NCBI GenBank assembly: GCA_013397115.1
Contig: VWZW01000999.1
Coordinates: 51,813-115,812, forward strand
DNA from: Edolisoma coerulescens
Lineage: Eukaryota > Chordata > Aves > Passeriformes > Campephagidae
Length of the DNA stretch: 64,000 nt
Reading direction: 5' to 3'
In this document: positions 1 to 14,848 of the stretch, in pieces
How positions within the stretch are numbered: the first letter of the stretch is position 1
Layout: each line of letters starts with the position of its first letter
Notes under the pieces: generated by a model
The model's database searches: none
The model's input: only the letters and a program-made list of their open reading frames with translations
What the model was told of the DNA's origin: nothing
Position numbers and translations under genes: made by a program

Positions 1-1620
1 GCGGAAATTTCGAACCATCCAAGGAAGATACCCAGAGAGAGCAAGCAATAACATCTCCAGCTGATGCTGCTGCACTCAGAAGGGAACATCTGTCCATAAA
101 ATAAAACGCAGTTTCAGAATCAATAATACTGGAGCTTTAAACTACTGAATTACCAGATGTTACGAATTTGATTCAAATCAGGTGTAGATATATAATTGTA
201 TTTTTATCAAATTAGCCATAGCAAACAATCTCTGATGCAATAGAAAGTTATAGCAAATTATGTTTGATCCAAAATAAAACTGGCCTGCAATACCACAAAC
301 AAAATACATTAAAACCACTTTGGGAGGGAAAGGTAAACTTACATTACTTTGGTATGTTTTATCAGATTAGTGCAGCTTTTTTAATCCATATACAAGTACC
401 CCAAATCAAAAAGACATCTTATAGAATCACAGTTTGAGAGAAGCTCAAACCTGTTTTGGTTTGGTTTTTTTGGTTTGGTATTTTGGGATTTTTCTTATTT
501 ATTTTAAGAGGATTCATGATTCCTAGGTTTTGCCTTATATGGGAGCAAAGGGAATTTCATAGAACAAAAAGGGGAGAAGTAGTCCCTGTGTGTCAATGAA
601 GCTATAGAATCAATAGGGCAGGTTAGGGTACCATTTGTAGGAAATTCCTACTAATTGTAGGAAAACCTGCAACAGCCTTATTCATACGAAACATTGTCTT
701 ACTTCTTAGGGTAAACCCATGGTAATTAGACACAGTGAGATCCTTGGGACCAGAGTCACAATGATCAGAGTAAGAAGGATCTCATAACAGGGTAAAGGGC
801 CACAGCCTGACACAAGGAAATTTTTTCACATTGCTTTGATTTTTTTTGCACATTGCTTTATATTTTTTTGACTCAATATTCTCACAGCTTTCTCCTGAAG
901 TTCAAGCCAAGAGCAAATATTTCCATTGTTGATGTCTTTATGAGTTTTATTGTTGATCACATATGTAAGTAACCCAGTGATTGAGCACTGCTTCAAGAAC
1001 TTGTTTTTTACACTATGAAGATCAAATATTTCAATGCTTTTACAATCAAAAATTAAAATGCTGCATGGGGCGGATGAGTGTTGAGAAGACTTAGATTTAC
1101 CTTAAGTATTGCTTGTCTTTACTGTTATCATTAGATTAAAATATGAGTCAAAATCAAAGTGATCAAGCCTATTGCTCTTGATGTAGAATGGAAACAAAAC
1201 CCAGAGTAGAATTTTGAGTGATCACTGCAAAGTTAGAAGAAAGTCTAGGGTGAACATCTCTTGAACTACATGGGGTTTAAAATCCTGGTCAAGTTTCAGG
1301 TCAGAATTTTATCTCAATGTTTAGACCAGACATTTAGATTATTTCAACAACACTGAAGCTCCTTTAACATCTAAGGTTAAAGGAATCTGTAAAACTAAAT
1401 TAGCCAGACTACTAAGGGTGCCTTTAGACAAGTGAAGTCTGTCTATGGAGAAAAACCCTGCCTTGCCATTTGTATAGATGTACTGATGAACAGGTGAGTG
1501 GGAGGTTGCAAGAACACAACTCTTCTCTGCTGATCCTAGCCAGTTTTTAATTGATGAGGGAGACAAAGCTTTCTGCTTTCTGGCTGCTGGTTTAGGTCCT
1601 CTGTGCAAATTCTAAAGCTA

Positions 1621-1795
1621 AAAAAAACCCAAACCAAACCCCAAACCCAAAACCAAAACCCAACACCCATAAAAAACCCCCAAAACTCAAACCAATATCA
1701 TCACCACCACCAATAAAAATAATTTTTTAAAAACTCACAAAATCACAAACAAACAAACAAACCACCCACAAAAATTTGCAACCCAAAACCACCCC
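1621..1795. repeat. A/C-rich low-complexity tract
   Basis: Nearly pure A and C on the plus strand, with irregular CCAAA, AAACC and CAAAC units. It resembles a degraded simple repeat rather than coding sequence. Confidence 0.7.
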
Positions 1796-1947
1796 CCACA
1801 ATTTTAAATCTATAAATTATTTTCTGTTTGTGAAAGTGGGAAAGCAAAGAACTAGTTCAGGACTGATACGTGCACAGCATATATTCTGGCCTCCATTCTC
1901 TGAATTGTTCTGTTTGGGTTGGTTTGATTGTTTCTTATTCTATTGTT

Positions 1948-1960
1948 GGGGGGGGGGGGG
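1948..1960 (+). repeat. Poly-G run (13 G)
   Basis: Thirteen consecutive G on the plus strand; the length is likely unreliable in sequencing. Confidence 0.85.
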
Positions 1961-2260
1961 TGTTCAATTATTTATTTCTATTATTATTTCTATATTTCCT
2001 AGAGGCACTAAAGAGAATCTGGGTTCAAGTAAATTAAGTTATCCAGGACATTTGAAAACTTGCAGACATTTTTTATGAGTGGGTTTTGCACTTTTTGTTT
2101 AAATTACTGGGAGCTACATATAGTGGACATCTTTTCAAATGAAGTCATCTTCTGTATCAAAAGGATAATGGGACCATCCTTCCAAAAATCCCTTTTACCA
2201 TAAAATTGCAATGGATTTTTTCTGTTTGGGTAAAGCAGCAAATAGCATTACATACTCTGG

Positions 2261-2277
2261 AGCACCATCTGCTGGTA
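2261..2277 (-). promoter_or_regulatory. CTCF-like motif
   Basis: Read on the minus strand the site is GGTACCAGCAGATGGTGCT-like (core CCAGCAGATGGTGC at 2262-2275). This fits the usual CTCF core, CCASYAGRKGGCRC, except for T in place of C at one core position. It lies about 13.7 kb upstream of the SLC28A3 start codon. One motif match is weak evidence; chance matches are common. Confidence 0.35.
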
Positions 2278-5200
2278 CCTGACTAATTCATTATTCACTA
2301 GAGCAATTAATTTTTTTTCTCAGTGAGCAGCTTTGTATTTTCTGTCTTAAGGGGGGTGGAGGGACCAGAGATGGGGGAGAGTTCCTATTTTACTAGAAAG
2401 TGGAGAAGCTGACTAAATCGAGAAAAAGGCTGTATTTCACAAAAATATTCCTGTCACACACAGCACATGCATTACACAGCTATCTCGTTTTTTATAGCTT
2501 ATTCTTGGAATGCATCAGTACCTTGGAATGCACAGCTCAGGACCAGTAACAACCCAGCTTTTACCCAAGCAACCCAGGGCAACAGGGGCTTGGCTATGTA
2601 GACTCACTTGGGAGGACAGCAAGAAAAGATTAAATGAGATACCAGGGTATAAATATATAATAGGTCTTAATACATTATGTGGGTTTGTCTCACAATGGCC
2701 ATTGTCATTATAGTTCCAGTATGAAGCAATAATCCACTCTCCAGAAGTGGTGCCTTGGGAGACAATGGCAACCACTGTTTCTGTGTTGCCCTTCCAGTAC
2801 CTCCAATATTGACCTGTCTATTGAAAACAGTTGGCTAGGAGTTTCTATGGGAAATGGCTTTTCATATAATTTTTTAAACTGTAATTTTTAAAACTGAAAT
2901 ATTTCATGAACAGAGTCCAACAAAACAGGCATGGCTCTGTCCTCTCTGGACTTTACCAGCTAGCTCAGGGAAGGCACTGGAACCACAATGGGCCACAGCT
3001 GTAGGGTGGTATCAGGTTCCTACTAGGTATCTGGAGCTGGAGAGAGCCTCAGCTGTAGGTTTCAGGACAGCTAACTTCTCCCTGAGAGATTCATAGCCAA
3101 GTCATTAAGTTCAGAAGGTGGATTCTCAAAGGAAATAATCAAAGACCTCTACAACTATACCCTAAATAAATAACTTTAATCACTGCAAACTAAAAGTCCT
3201 CAAATTCTTCATCCCACTGAAAATGCTAGAAAACTGATTTACTTTTTCCAAACAGAGAGAATATTTTTTGAAATTTCCATGAAGGGGAATCTCAGTTGCC
3301 AGAGTGTTCTGAGCAAGATTACTCAGTGCACTGATGTCTTCCTAAATCCAGCAATTGCTAGTCATTCCTTTGGGAAAGGAAAAATGGGCCAAAGCTCTCC
3401 TCTCTCTCTAAACACACACACACGCACATCTTAATATCTCCTGGAGCCACAGTGATTTCAGCAAATGTTTTCAATGGGCCCTGTAACTTTTGAATTCTGA
3501 TTAGTTCAGCTCCCAGCTCCCAGCAGTACTGCTTCACTTAGCATTAATTATTAATTTATTACCAGGAATTTCAAGGGGATGAGGAATAATTCAGCTTGAT
3601 AAAGACAACTACCAGAAAGAGACTTAACTTCCTATGTAGTAAGAGGGGAAAGTTTCTGTTCATTGCTTTTCAAATAAAAACATGGAAGGATGACTCAACT
3701 GGACATGAAAATCCCCCAGTTTCATCACTGAAATTATTACTAAGTGGATCAGGTTTGTAAAAGCAAGAAATACTAAATATATACTGCTTTATATCAGCTA
3801 AAGACCTCTCTTAGCATTTGAGGGAGACTTTGTTTTCTAGTGTGATTTTTTTTAAAAATCCTGATTTCATTTTTTAGAACAAAAATCCAGAGTTTTGAGC
3901 ATCATGAAGAAAGCCATACTATAACATGAATTTATTGCATACTGAAAAAACTATCTCATGAAAGAAACAGATTCTCTCCTCTGAAACAAGCAGGAAAAGC
4001 AGAACTGAAACTGGGAGGAGTGGGACCCTTAAATATTTTTTTTGTTCTAATTAACAGTAAAAAGCTGATTACATTAAGGAAAGAAAATATCTACCCAGAA
4101 CCCTTAACTGCTCAGTTTTACTGGAGCACCAGAATGCAGCTTTCATTAGTGGCACCACTTTAATCAGTTGTTCACATGTACAAAAAACAGACAAAAGCAA
4201 AACAAAACTGAAACACAAGCATTTACACAAATTTTATCTGATAAAAATCTAGATTTGATACAAGTTTCAGAACAGAGAAGCGGTTGAAGTTACGTGTTGG
4301 AATGTATGTGCTAAAATGGTTTATGCATTCCTCTTCACCGCGGTCCTTGTATTGAGCTGGGGTGCACTTGCCAACTCCCCCCAGATGGCTTCTTGCCACC
4401 TTTCTTTCTCTGCCATTTGTGTGCAGCCTTAGCAGGGGATTGGTTTGGACATCTGTACAGGCTAGCCACTCTCAGGTAATTGCTTCTAAAAGTATCACCA
4501 GTGGTGAATCAGCAGGAAGCTGTGTAGGAGGCTGCTCATTACACTTGGGGACTGCTCTCACCTACTCACCTGTTCAGAGATATTCTACAGCACCTGCAAG
4601 TTGACAAGTGCTTCAGCCACTGCAGAATTGTAGTCCCTTGAAGACAATAAGTATTGGAGGCTAATGCTATCATAACAATCCTACCTTCACTTTTAATCAA
4701 TAGAAACCAGATCAATGTTATCAGCTGCAGTGTGATAGATTTCAAATCTGTTTCTGTAACTTTCGTCCTGAGATCGAACAGACAGGGTCATTGACAGCTC
4801 CCAAGGCAGAAAGCCAACAATACCTAAGAAAATTAAATAGTTAAAGGAAAATCGTTTTTGACAGCTGCAGCATTAGGACTGAAGAGACTAAATCATACTT
4901 ACTGTCCTTCCACTCCTCTTCTGTGACTCCCTTCCGCCCTGTGGCCCCTTCCCAAAATGCCTGCAGCTCTCCGGAGACTGCATTAAACAGAGCTAATGGA
5001 GTTAGCAGAGGAAGAACCCAGAGCAAATACTGCCATCAAGTGTCCAACAGACCTGTTTGCAGCGCAGACTCTTCCGTCTACATCTGCGCGTGGAGATGAG
5101 GGTGTTAACACACAGCATCCATCGGTTTTGTATGGTCACGGATAAGTCTCTCTGGTACAACGTCAAATGGTTAACAAATCTGAATGTGCAGGTCCATGCA

Positions 5201-8200
5201 AACCCATCCTCCTGGGGACAACAGAGATGCATTAGAGTTTAAAAAGTGTAGCCAGAATGGGAAATCATTCTCCCCATGTATGGGCTTCTGTAGCTGTATG
5301 GACTAGTCCATTTCCTGGAATGCCTCAAATTGAATATAGGTGTTTTCTCTTGGTTCAGAACTTAGGTGTGCTGGCAAGAGCTTCAGAAGAAAGCGCACTT
5401 AAATGCGTGGGATCACTGCCAGCACCCTCACGGGCTGCCATTAATGTGGGTGTCTCAGTTGAAGCACTGACCACAGTGCAACAACACCCTACGACATCCA
5501 GGAGGACCCCCCAGCCCATTGGGAACCCCCAGGGCACTGCCCACCCAAAGGCAAGGACCAGCTCCTGGGCCTTATCTCTTCTTCCCTCCAGCTTACTTGG
5601 GAGATGACACCACATTGCTTGCCTGGCCCTCTGACACACTGGCACCAAACCCCTTTCCCCTCTTTGTCTTTTGATCTTACTGCTCAATTTCAACAAACTC
5701 TAACTGAATGTATGTAATTTTTGAAAAGCTGTGGTTTTCAGTGAAAAAGAGAAACCCTAGCTGAATTTTATTCTTATTAACCTTGTCAGATGGCTGATTC
5801 GTAAAAATGGCAGGGAATGCCTTCTCATTAAAAAGAATTATACTTGAATTTTTCACTGTTTATTATTTTAAGCAGGTAATGTACAAAGAGTCCTTCGCAG
5901 TCATAAAAAAAAATGTGTGTCCTCTGGTCATGTTAATTTTCACTCTGTAACTTACTATACGAGCAATGTAAAAAGTTTTGAGGGAATTGAGTTCAAACAA
6001 CAATAATCAGTACAAAAAGCAGGAGCAGGAAAGTTTTCTGGTTAAACTGTCTTCAGAGAGGCTTGAAGAAGACTAACGGTGAACAGAAATTGTGCAACTT
6101 CTTGAAGCTTAGGAAGCACCAGGGCAGGGTGTAGGAAGTCGAAAGGCAGAGAAAGATTAAAGAAATGGTGAAATTAAAGGATCAGGAAAGCCAACTGAAC
6201 TTATGAGGAATTTACAATAAGTAAAGCTGGAGATTAAAGCAGAAACATGACTATATGGAACTACCAAGGTAAAAACAGAAAAGATGAAATAGAATGCATA
6301 GCTTCAATATTGCATAAGGCATAAAGGTGAAGACTGAAAGCCTGAATTTGGCATGGGAAGATAATCAGATAATCAATGTCACTAAATGGAATCCAAGACT
6401 CTTAACAAGAATATAATTTTATAGGCAGCAGTGGGTTAATTATTCTGTGTGTATACATTATCAGTATGATAGTAGTTAGTAGTACTGGCCATAGTTGAGC
6501 TTTGAGATCCTTATACTGACAAAGAGAGAAAATCCTTACTTAGGAAGGCTAGATATAAACAAGACAGGAGTGCTTTAATGTAAGTGTTGAAAAGAGGAGG
6601 GTTGCAGTTAATCCAAGTAGTAGATACCACAGCAAAACAGAGGGTGGGATTCCAGTGTCACTAGAGGACGTGGGCAGGGAGTTGGCTGTTCCTGTGTCTC
6701 CACAGAGGATCTGGGACCAAGGATGACCTCCCCATCTGGGAGTTCTCACAAGCAGCGGGGGGATCTGGCACTGTCTTTCAAGTCAAACTTTGACTCTCGG
6801 CAGGAAAACCAATATGAATGTACACTAAAGAATGCATCTATCAGTATGCATGGACCAGATACTTCTGTTATTTCGTCAGGGAATCAGGGTATATGTATGA
6901 ATAATCACGTATGAGAAATAGGAAGAATAATGCTTACATTCACTATGCAGACCTGAAAGACAGCTCAAAAGACCAGTGCTTGCTAACACTGTCACTTTAG
7001 GGTAAACAGAGACTTCCTGCTCTGACAGTCTCTGGTGTGTGGCCTATCTGGAGAACACCACACATATATTGTATTTCTGCTACCAACAAATGTTACTCCT
7101 CTGCTTAAAATTACATAATTTATTAGAGTTTGTTTCCCCTTTCCAAGAAAGAAAGGGGTCAGGAAGTGCACCTAACCTTTCGTAGTTCTACACATCAATC
7201 AGTATGAGGACTGTAATATGATTCCCACACAGTGTGGTTTGGTGCTGCCTAACAATTAATCTTATATACAGCTGGTGCAAGACAGCTCTGCAAGGCAATT
7301 TGCTTCCAGTGGAATTTTCGAATGTATTTTAAAGTACTTAAGTGTAAAGCTTTGTAAAATGAATAATCCATCATAAATAATTAGAGCTGTCCTTAGAGGA
7401 CCTGGCTAGTCAATCAGAAACAGATGTACAGTGTTTATCTTGCTGGTTAGGTATGGCCAAAGAGTCCGCTTTTCTGATAGAGGGTCTGACTTGGATGGTA
7501 GTTAGCAACTCCAGAGGGTGTCAATGGACAGCCTGCTTAATGTGAAAGAAGTCCGAAAAGGAAGGCAAGAATCGAAAAAGAAGTAGCAAGTACTTTTTCA
7601 GTGGTTAAAGGGAGATGTGACAAGCTATTTGCTTTTTTTTCCCCCATGTGGTATTCACTATTTAACTGGCAATTGCTATTTTTCTGGCACACAATATCTT
7701 TTTTCTCATTATGTTCTGCACCCGGTTCCATAATTAACTAGAACATCTTGCCCTCAGGTTGCAATTCCTTCCTGCTTCTAAACTAATTATGTACTTTTTA
7801 GTCCAGTGGTAAACAATTTGTTTTCCCCTTCACTACTTTTAAGCTAGGTGTTACTCCTCATACATACGGAACATGACTCACTCTACTGTGTTGTGTTCGG
7901 GTACACAACTAAGGTTTGGAAATGGATCCTGGGAGGATTAGAGTTTGACTTTCTTTATGGTACACTCTCACCTACTTCTTAAAAAGGTCTCATTTATTCA
8001 TTAGTAAAATTTAAGGATCCCATAGGCCCATACAGGATAAAACATGTGGAATTTAAAGACATGCAGAGAAATTGCAACCTATATGAGATCTGCCAGAATT
8101 AAAAGGAACTATATGGGGAATCAGAAGACTGAAGTGAACAGGATTCTCTATGTAGAAGTTTTGTGCATATCTATCACCAAATTTCAAAAGTGTTTCTAGT

Positions 8201-11200
8201 ACAAGCTAGATAAACAAAGAGCAGCCAGATCTTCGGCACCAACATTGTTGTGTGTCATCAATCTTTGGATCTAGGTCACATAAATCTGCTCGAGAACGCT
8301 CTGTTGTTGAAAAAGGTGGAAGAAAAATTACCCTTGTGATAAGGTGAAGTGAGATAGATTACCGTTTTTTCTGTCAGCAAGGAGAAAATGTCTTTAGGTT
8401 ATGTTGTGTCAGTTTTATGAACAGGTTACTCTATCAAGCAGTATATTTTAAAAAATTCAAAAGGTCATTAGGTCAGGAAATATTTAGCTAAAAGTCTACT
8501 AATGGACCATCAGTACGTACAGCCTGTGGTACAGAAGCATTATAATAACCTTTGGATTTTTTTGTGCATAGTCAAACAAGAGCTGCAAAAATGAGACTGC
8601 AAATATAAATTTCCCACTAACAGATTGGTTGCACAAACACAGGATCCACTGGCGAAAGGAGGAATAATTTAGTGTACTGGTTGTCCAAATCCACTTATGC
8701 CCTGTTAAGCCCTTTGTTTTGACAGACAAGACGTAGTTTCGTGTCTCTTGGACCTTAAATGAATATCCCAAATTTCTTAGTGAGGACTGGGAGACTGCAA
8801 CTCCTTATACTAAACTGTGCTTAGAACACCTATTTTTTATTCTTAGGCATAATTCCAGGCTGGCTGTCTTGCAAGATGAGTTTGACTGTTTCCCAGACAA
8901 AGCAAACAGTGCAGGAGATGGGTGAAATGGTCCTGCTGGGATGACACAGGGCACAAACATCTCCAGGCTCCAACACTGAGTTGATTTCAGCTGGAAGAAC
9001 TGGTCTGGGCAACATTGCTGTGGCGCTGGGGCAACCTAGACGTCTCCCTATTGTTTTCTAAGCCGGGTATTCCCTGAAAGCTATCAGGATGATAACAGCT
9101 TTAGCTGTGTTAACAGTGGCATGTTAAGAGTGCTATTTAGCCAGTGTTGGCCTCTTCCTTTGACTCTCCTCACCTGCTGCAAAGGCTTGAACTTCTAAAT
9201 ATCCATTAAAAATTCAAAAGATCATTTTAAATCGTGCTTCTCCCTCCCCTGGAGGCAGCAATTTTAAAAAATGCCCTGAAGTTCAAACCGAGTGCACATG
9301 TCGTCTTTGGTTGGTGTAGTATTTCAGAACCCAGGAATCTCTTTTCTATTCTGAAGCATATTTTACTTCAACTTCTGCATCTGGTCAATAAATGCAAAAT
9401 ACACAGATACAAAAAATATAAAAGGGTGCTTAATCGTATTTAAGTGTTTCAATGAACCATCTTCCTGATATTCAAAGGGTAGGATTCTTTCTCGTAAAAG
9501 GTTTTCATGCTTCTGTTTCTTTCAAATTGCATTCAGCACTCGAGAAATAACCTTTAATAGAATCACGCTGGGTGTTCCCATTGCATCAAGCAGAGAGATG
9601 CTGTATCATCTCTAGTGCACCTAGGGAACCAGCATGAGGGAGAGATTTAGCACAGTAACTTAGAATTCAACCTCATTTGTCTTCAAGACTTTATCCTGCA
9701 TACTGGTCTCATTTCTGAAGATTTGGTCCTGCTGTAGCCTTGTGGAATATTAATTCAAAACCTCAGTGTGTGCTTGCCTTGCTTCCAAGTCATCCATTCC
9801 ACCAAAATTTATGTATATAATTAAAGCAGGATTGTTTAGTGGAAGTGTATGAGTAGTGTATTTGCCATTCTCTCAGAGGTATCAGCATCACACAAGCAAA
9901 AAACCAAACAAAACTCCATCAAAACAGACAGACAAGCTAAAAGTAAAAGTTAATGGGTAAGAAATTTGCCCAAAAAGAGCTTGTATTAGTATAGTACTTC
10001 ACGTTCTTGAATAGGCCTTGTTATCTGTCCTAGATGAAAAGTACTTCTAATACTAGTACACTAAATTGAAGGTACTCAGAGTAGCAAGCATCCCAATCCT
10101 CTGCCTCCTACGACTTTTTTTTGTGTTCTTAAGGAGCCCCTGATGCTGGAGGTGCTGTAAATTAGGGCACAATCCTTAGCTCTGTTATTCCAAAAATAGA
10201 AGCTTGCTGAACTGCCAGTGTGACCAGGTGATGGTTTTAAAAAAAGGAAAGGTAGGACCATTTGCTGACAGTTAAGACAGTCTTACAGAGACTTCAAGGT
10301 TAAACCTCTCATCACTGCTGCTGCTTTTCAAATCTAAGTAACTTGGACTGCAGGTGAAAGTTACAGTTCTGTGTAAAAATGTTCAACCTCATTGCGATGG
10401 TTCCAGGTCTATAAACTGCTGGTTGCCATCATTACAGCAGTGAATCTTTGTTGCCTGCGTAATGAGTGTCTCCACAGGGAACCACACTGAGCACTGTACA
10501 TTCACAGTTTCTAAATCACCTTGGATCCCAATAGCAATGAGTGATTTATCATTAAATGTAAGGAATGTGAGTACAGAATTTTTGGGGTCTTTCTCTTCAT
10601 TACCCAGCCAGTGAGGATTCCCACTGACTGGTTTAAGCTCCTGCTTATCAACATCCTCCTGCAGTTACAAGCTCCAGAAGCCCTAATAAGTGTGCAAAGA
10701 AAGCAGTAATCACACAGAAGAATAAGTTTTGTGTTATGAGTATAGTTTTTCCTTGTAGACAGACAGACTTTCAGAACTTTTGCTCAGGTTTCTTAGATTT
10801 ATGAATAATGGCTGTCCTCTTTTTAGTTCTTTTGAAATTCTTTATCATAAGAAACATGTTAATTTGTGCTGCTACAGCTTGAAAATCGGTACTATACTCG
10901 AGCTTATACTGCACTGGCAGGATATCTCTTACATAAAAAACAGCTCAAGAAGTAGGTAAGTATCATTGTTTGGATTGTAACAGCAACAAACAAATATACG
11001 ACAAGCACTGAAGAAAAAAACAAACCACCAGCTAGACAGATTCTCACCTCACTTTTAAACAAGTTGTAATAATTTATGTTCGTTTATACCAGAATTTTTG
11101 TTTTAGGAAGAATACTCTGACCTGTACAAACGTTCACAGACAGAATGTTACAAAAATAATTTCCTGTGATCTTTTGCACTGATGAGGTAATGCTTTTGTG

Positions 11201-14200
11201 GAGAACCAAATCTCTCTAACAGGGCTGTCAGTCACTATGTAGATGGTGCTGGACTCCCCATCGCAAGCACTGCAATGGCATCTTCACTGGATCCGATCAG
11301 ACTCCTGAATTGAAATTGAGATAAATTTTTACAACTCTAGTGATCTTGCTAGATTCTAGTCCTACAAGCAGGATAACTACCCTAATAAGGGCATGATTAA
11401 TTGCTATGGGCTAATTTTAAGTACCTACAAAACGTATTCTAATTATCTTGGCAGTGGACAAAAGACTATTTCACCTTGCTATTCCTACGTATGCAGGAAC
11501 AGTTTCTAGTCGTTATTCAAATTCTCTTATCTATGCACCTTTTGGTCAACTTTTTTCACTGCGGTAGGAGCTGCCTTGCCTGGAGGAGTTGCCAGGATTA
11601 TTCAGTTTCTCCACTCAGGATATCCATTGACATATCTCAGTGTGCACGTAACACTTATCATCTTGTCTCAGCCTCGTATGGGGGCTGCCAGCAAAAACGC
11701 CTGGCACCTCTGGGAATCCAGCACTTGGGGAGGTCCAGTGTCAGCTAGGTAGTTGCTTTGAGACAAAGCAAGCTAGGAATTCTGTGAAGTGATTTGTCAA
11801 AATGAGTCCCCTCTCTCATCTGTATAGAAACAGGGTGGGAAGTTCCCGTGAAGCACTACAGGTATGCCCAGAGGCACACCTATGTATATACAGTCCTTGC
11901 ACATGCCAGCTACACTACAACTAGAATTACAGAAAGAATTACAATTTCTTCCTTCTATCACAATTAAAAATGAATTTCCCAACGGGGTTGGTCACACCTG
12001 CCTTTGCAGGAAATGCAACAAGTAATGATACCTGTAATTCACTTTCCAGCTCAGAGGTCTAGTTTTCACAAAAGGAGTGATTGGCTGTCTTGTTGACTCT
12101 GTAGCATCTCATCCCACTGAACAGGAATTTTGCAGAAAGGCAAAATTATTACAAAGTAAAAATGAACGAGTGCCCAGGACTCCTTTTTTTTAAGTTTACG
12201 CAGGTATTTGCCACAAAGTAGAACACAATAGCCCTGAAGCCCTTGACTTTCCTCCGAGAAGTCTTTCGTCCCTAATTTATTGTTTTTGTGCAATATGCAC
12301 TCCTTTACAGTGCTTCCCTCCCGTGAAGGGGTAACTTTAGTTCGACTGGGAAGTACGACAATGTTTCATTTCTACTGTCACAGAAAAACGGGGAAGTGAA
12401 CAAGACAAGAGAAACAAGGAAGAGAGTAAGTCTGCTCAAGTTCACAGTGATTTCGAAAGATCTCAGAGGGAGAGCTGCAAGTCAGAGTACGAGCTGGAGA
12501 CTTTCTGGGCAAGAGTCTGTGACAAGCAAGAACCAAAAACTGAATTCGGAACAGAACCTGGGAGAAACGGACGCAGCACCTGGCCACTCAGCCGCCTCAT
12601 TTACACTCACTTTGTACAGACAAAAACGATTTTTAAAAGTGGAGATCCAGGGGTTTGTGTCCAAATCTCATCAAACTTGAGATGCAAACAACCATTATGC
12701 ATTTTTTAAAACTGTTTTTATCTTGTTAAGTGCTTTTCACTGTCTGTTTTTCCCCTAAAAATGTAAAAGCGGTAGCTGAGAATTTGGAGGGGAAATTCCC
12801 CTTTGATAAAAACGAGTCCCAAAGTCACACTTTCCAAGAAAAGTGTGCGTTGAGGGGCAATTTTACACACATAAAATTGTGGGGTTTTTTCCCCCCAAGA
12901 CAGTACTTTCTTCCCATCACTCTTTATTGTCATGATGATGTGGAGGGTTATAGTTTATCTTTGACACTGGTATGAAAATGTTTCTAAAAACTGAATAGGC
13001 CATGCTGCAACCACCTTGAAGCTTGGAGGTTATAGATATTAATAAAAAATATCTTTTTGGCCCATGTCTTTTCAAATATGGAAGGCACATTTTCCACTCA
13101 GAGAAGACAGAAGAGGTATAAGCAGGACTGGCTACATAAATGTTAGGATATATAGCAAAATGTAAAGCATCTAATCTTTTACTTGCCAACCATTGGTCAA
13201 TGGTAACCACGGTTTTTTTCATTCACCTTTCCTCTGAGGTGCAGTTTACTCAGGGCATGTATGAAAAATTGAGATTTGTTTATCTCGATGCTTTTGAAAG
13301 TTTTAACTGAATTGTTCTTGAAATCACAGCTGAGTAATGTTAACAAAATTGTACATAATGAATAGGATTTGAACTTTAAAGTTCAAAAAATTTGAACTTT
13401 AGAACTTTACAGGTTCTAAGTATGAAGTTGCTTCTCACATTAAATTTTCCTCAGTCTGTATATGAAAAATAGTTTCTGCTTTTCCACATTGTTGTTTTAA
13501 TACAATAAAATGCTTTTCTTCCTTAGTTTCTCTGGCCTGCTAACTGAAAAAGCAGCATTCTTTCATAAACCTCTAACATTAAAAATGGAAGTGAGAAGCA
13601 CCCAGGAAAATTATTCCTTCAAATGAAAATAAATTTCCTGCATGTATAATTCACACTAGGAAAAATATAAAGCTCACTTGTATGTGAAATTCACTGAGAG
13701 AATTAGGCCTTTTGATTGGTCTTCCTCTAAATAAGATAAAGAGATTCCTGAGTTTGTGTAGAAATAGTGGGATGGAACATAACGTTTCTTAACACTATTC
13801 TTTGGAAACAACTCTAAGATTATTGTCATTTTTTTTCTCTGCTGTTAGTCAGTAGAATTTTGGCAACACATATTTGTTTCAGCCTAGCAATCAATCTATT
13901 GTTGTAAAAACACCCTCAAATTTAAGAATGTGAGTCTTTAATGCTTTCTTGCAGCCAAAGGACTCACATAACTGGAAAACAGACATCTAGGCTTGTTATC
14001 AGTTGAAATGGTGGGATACAATATCCCTCATACATGTAACATGTCTTCAAGTAAGTATTTAAACTAACCAGAAACAGGAAGGGGCTTGCTGTAAATCAAA
14101 CATTAACTATAACTCTGACTGATCATGTCAAAAAATATCAGTGAGTTACCTAATTTTCTTTAAGTATGTGGTCCTCTGTCCACAGAGAAATGGCATATTT

Positions 14201-14827
14201 CATGGTTTTTGTAGTGAGTTCAGCATTTTTCTTGGATGTGTGGATGTTTTTATTTTATATATCCTGTGAGTTTTCTAACATAAAACATAAGTCAAAGGAG
14301 AAAACCACACTGAAATTATTGAGTCAATGTTATTCTGAGATATTTTAATGAGAAAAAGAGTTTTAAAAATTATCTAATGCGTTGCCGGAGACGAGAAACA
14401 ATAGCAGAAAATACTTGTGTCTTGTAATTGTTAGGAGGGTAGAACTTTCTTCCAAGGATGCAAATGCACATTACAGATTTTAAGATTGCATGGACTGGAT
14501 GTGGAAATTACTCACTGCCTTCTTTCCTCTGCCTTCTTGTAGTAAATGCATGTTCAAAACTGGAAGGAGGAGAGAAGGAAGAAGGGAAGGGAAAGCAGCT
14601 GAGGTATGCAGAAATCAGCAGGCAATTGTATTAAAACTTGTTAAAGATATTTGCAGTTATTTCTTGCTGAAAAGTATTGTGCAGAGAGAAGTAATTAGTC
14701 AGAAAATTTCACCTACTCACAGGGCAAATACAATTAACAATACATATGTTGATTTCAAAACCTGGGTTACCAAAAATATTCTGAACATTGCAAACCTAAA
14801 AATCATTAAAAACTCTGCAGTCCTTGC

Positions 14828-14848
14828 AAAAAAAAAAAAAAAAAAAAA
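14828..14848 (+). repeat. Poly-A run (21 A)
   Basis: Twenty-one consecutive A followed by a short CCCCAAACC stretch. No target-site duplication or retrogene body is evident upstream, so this is treated as a simple repeat. Confidence 0.8.
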
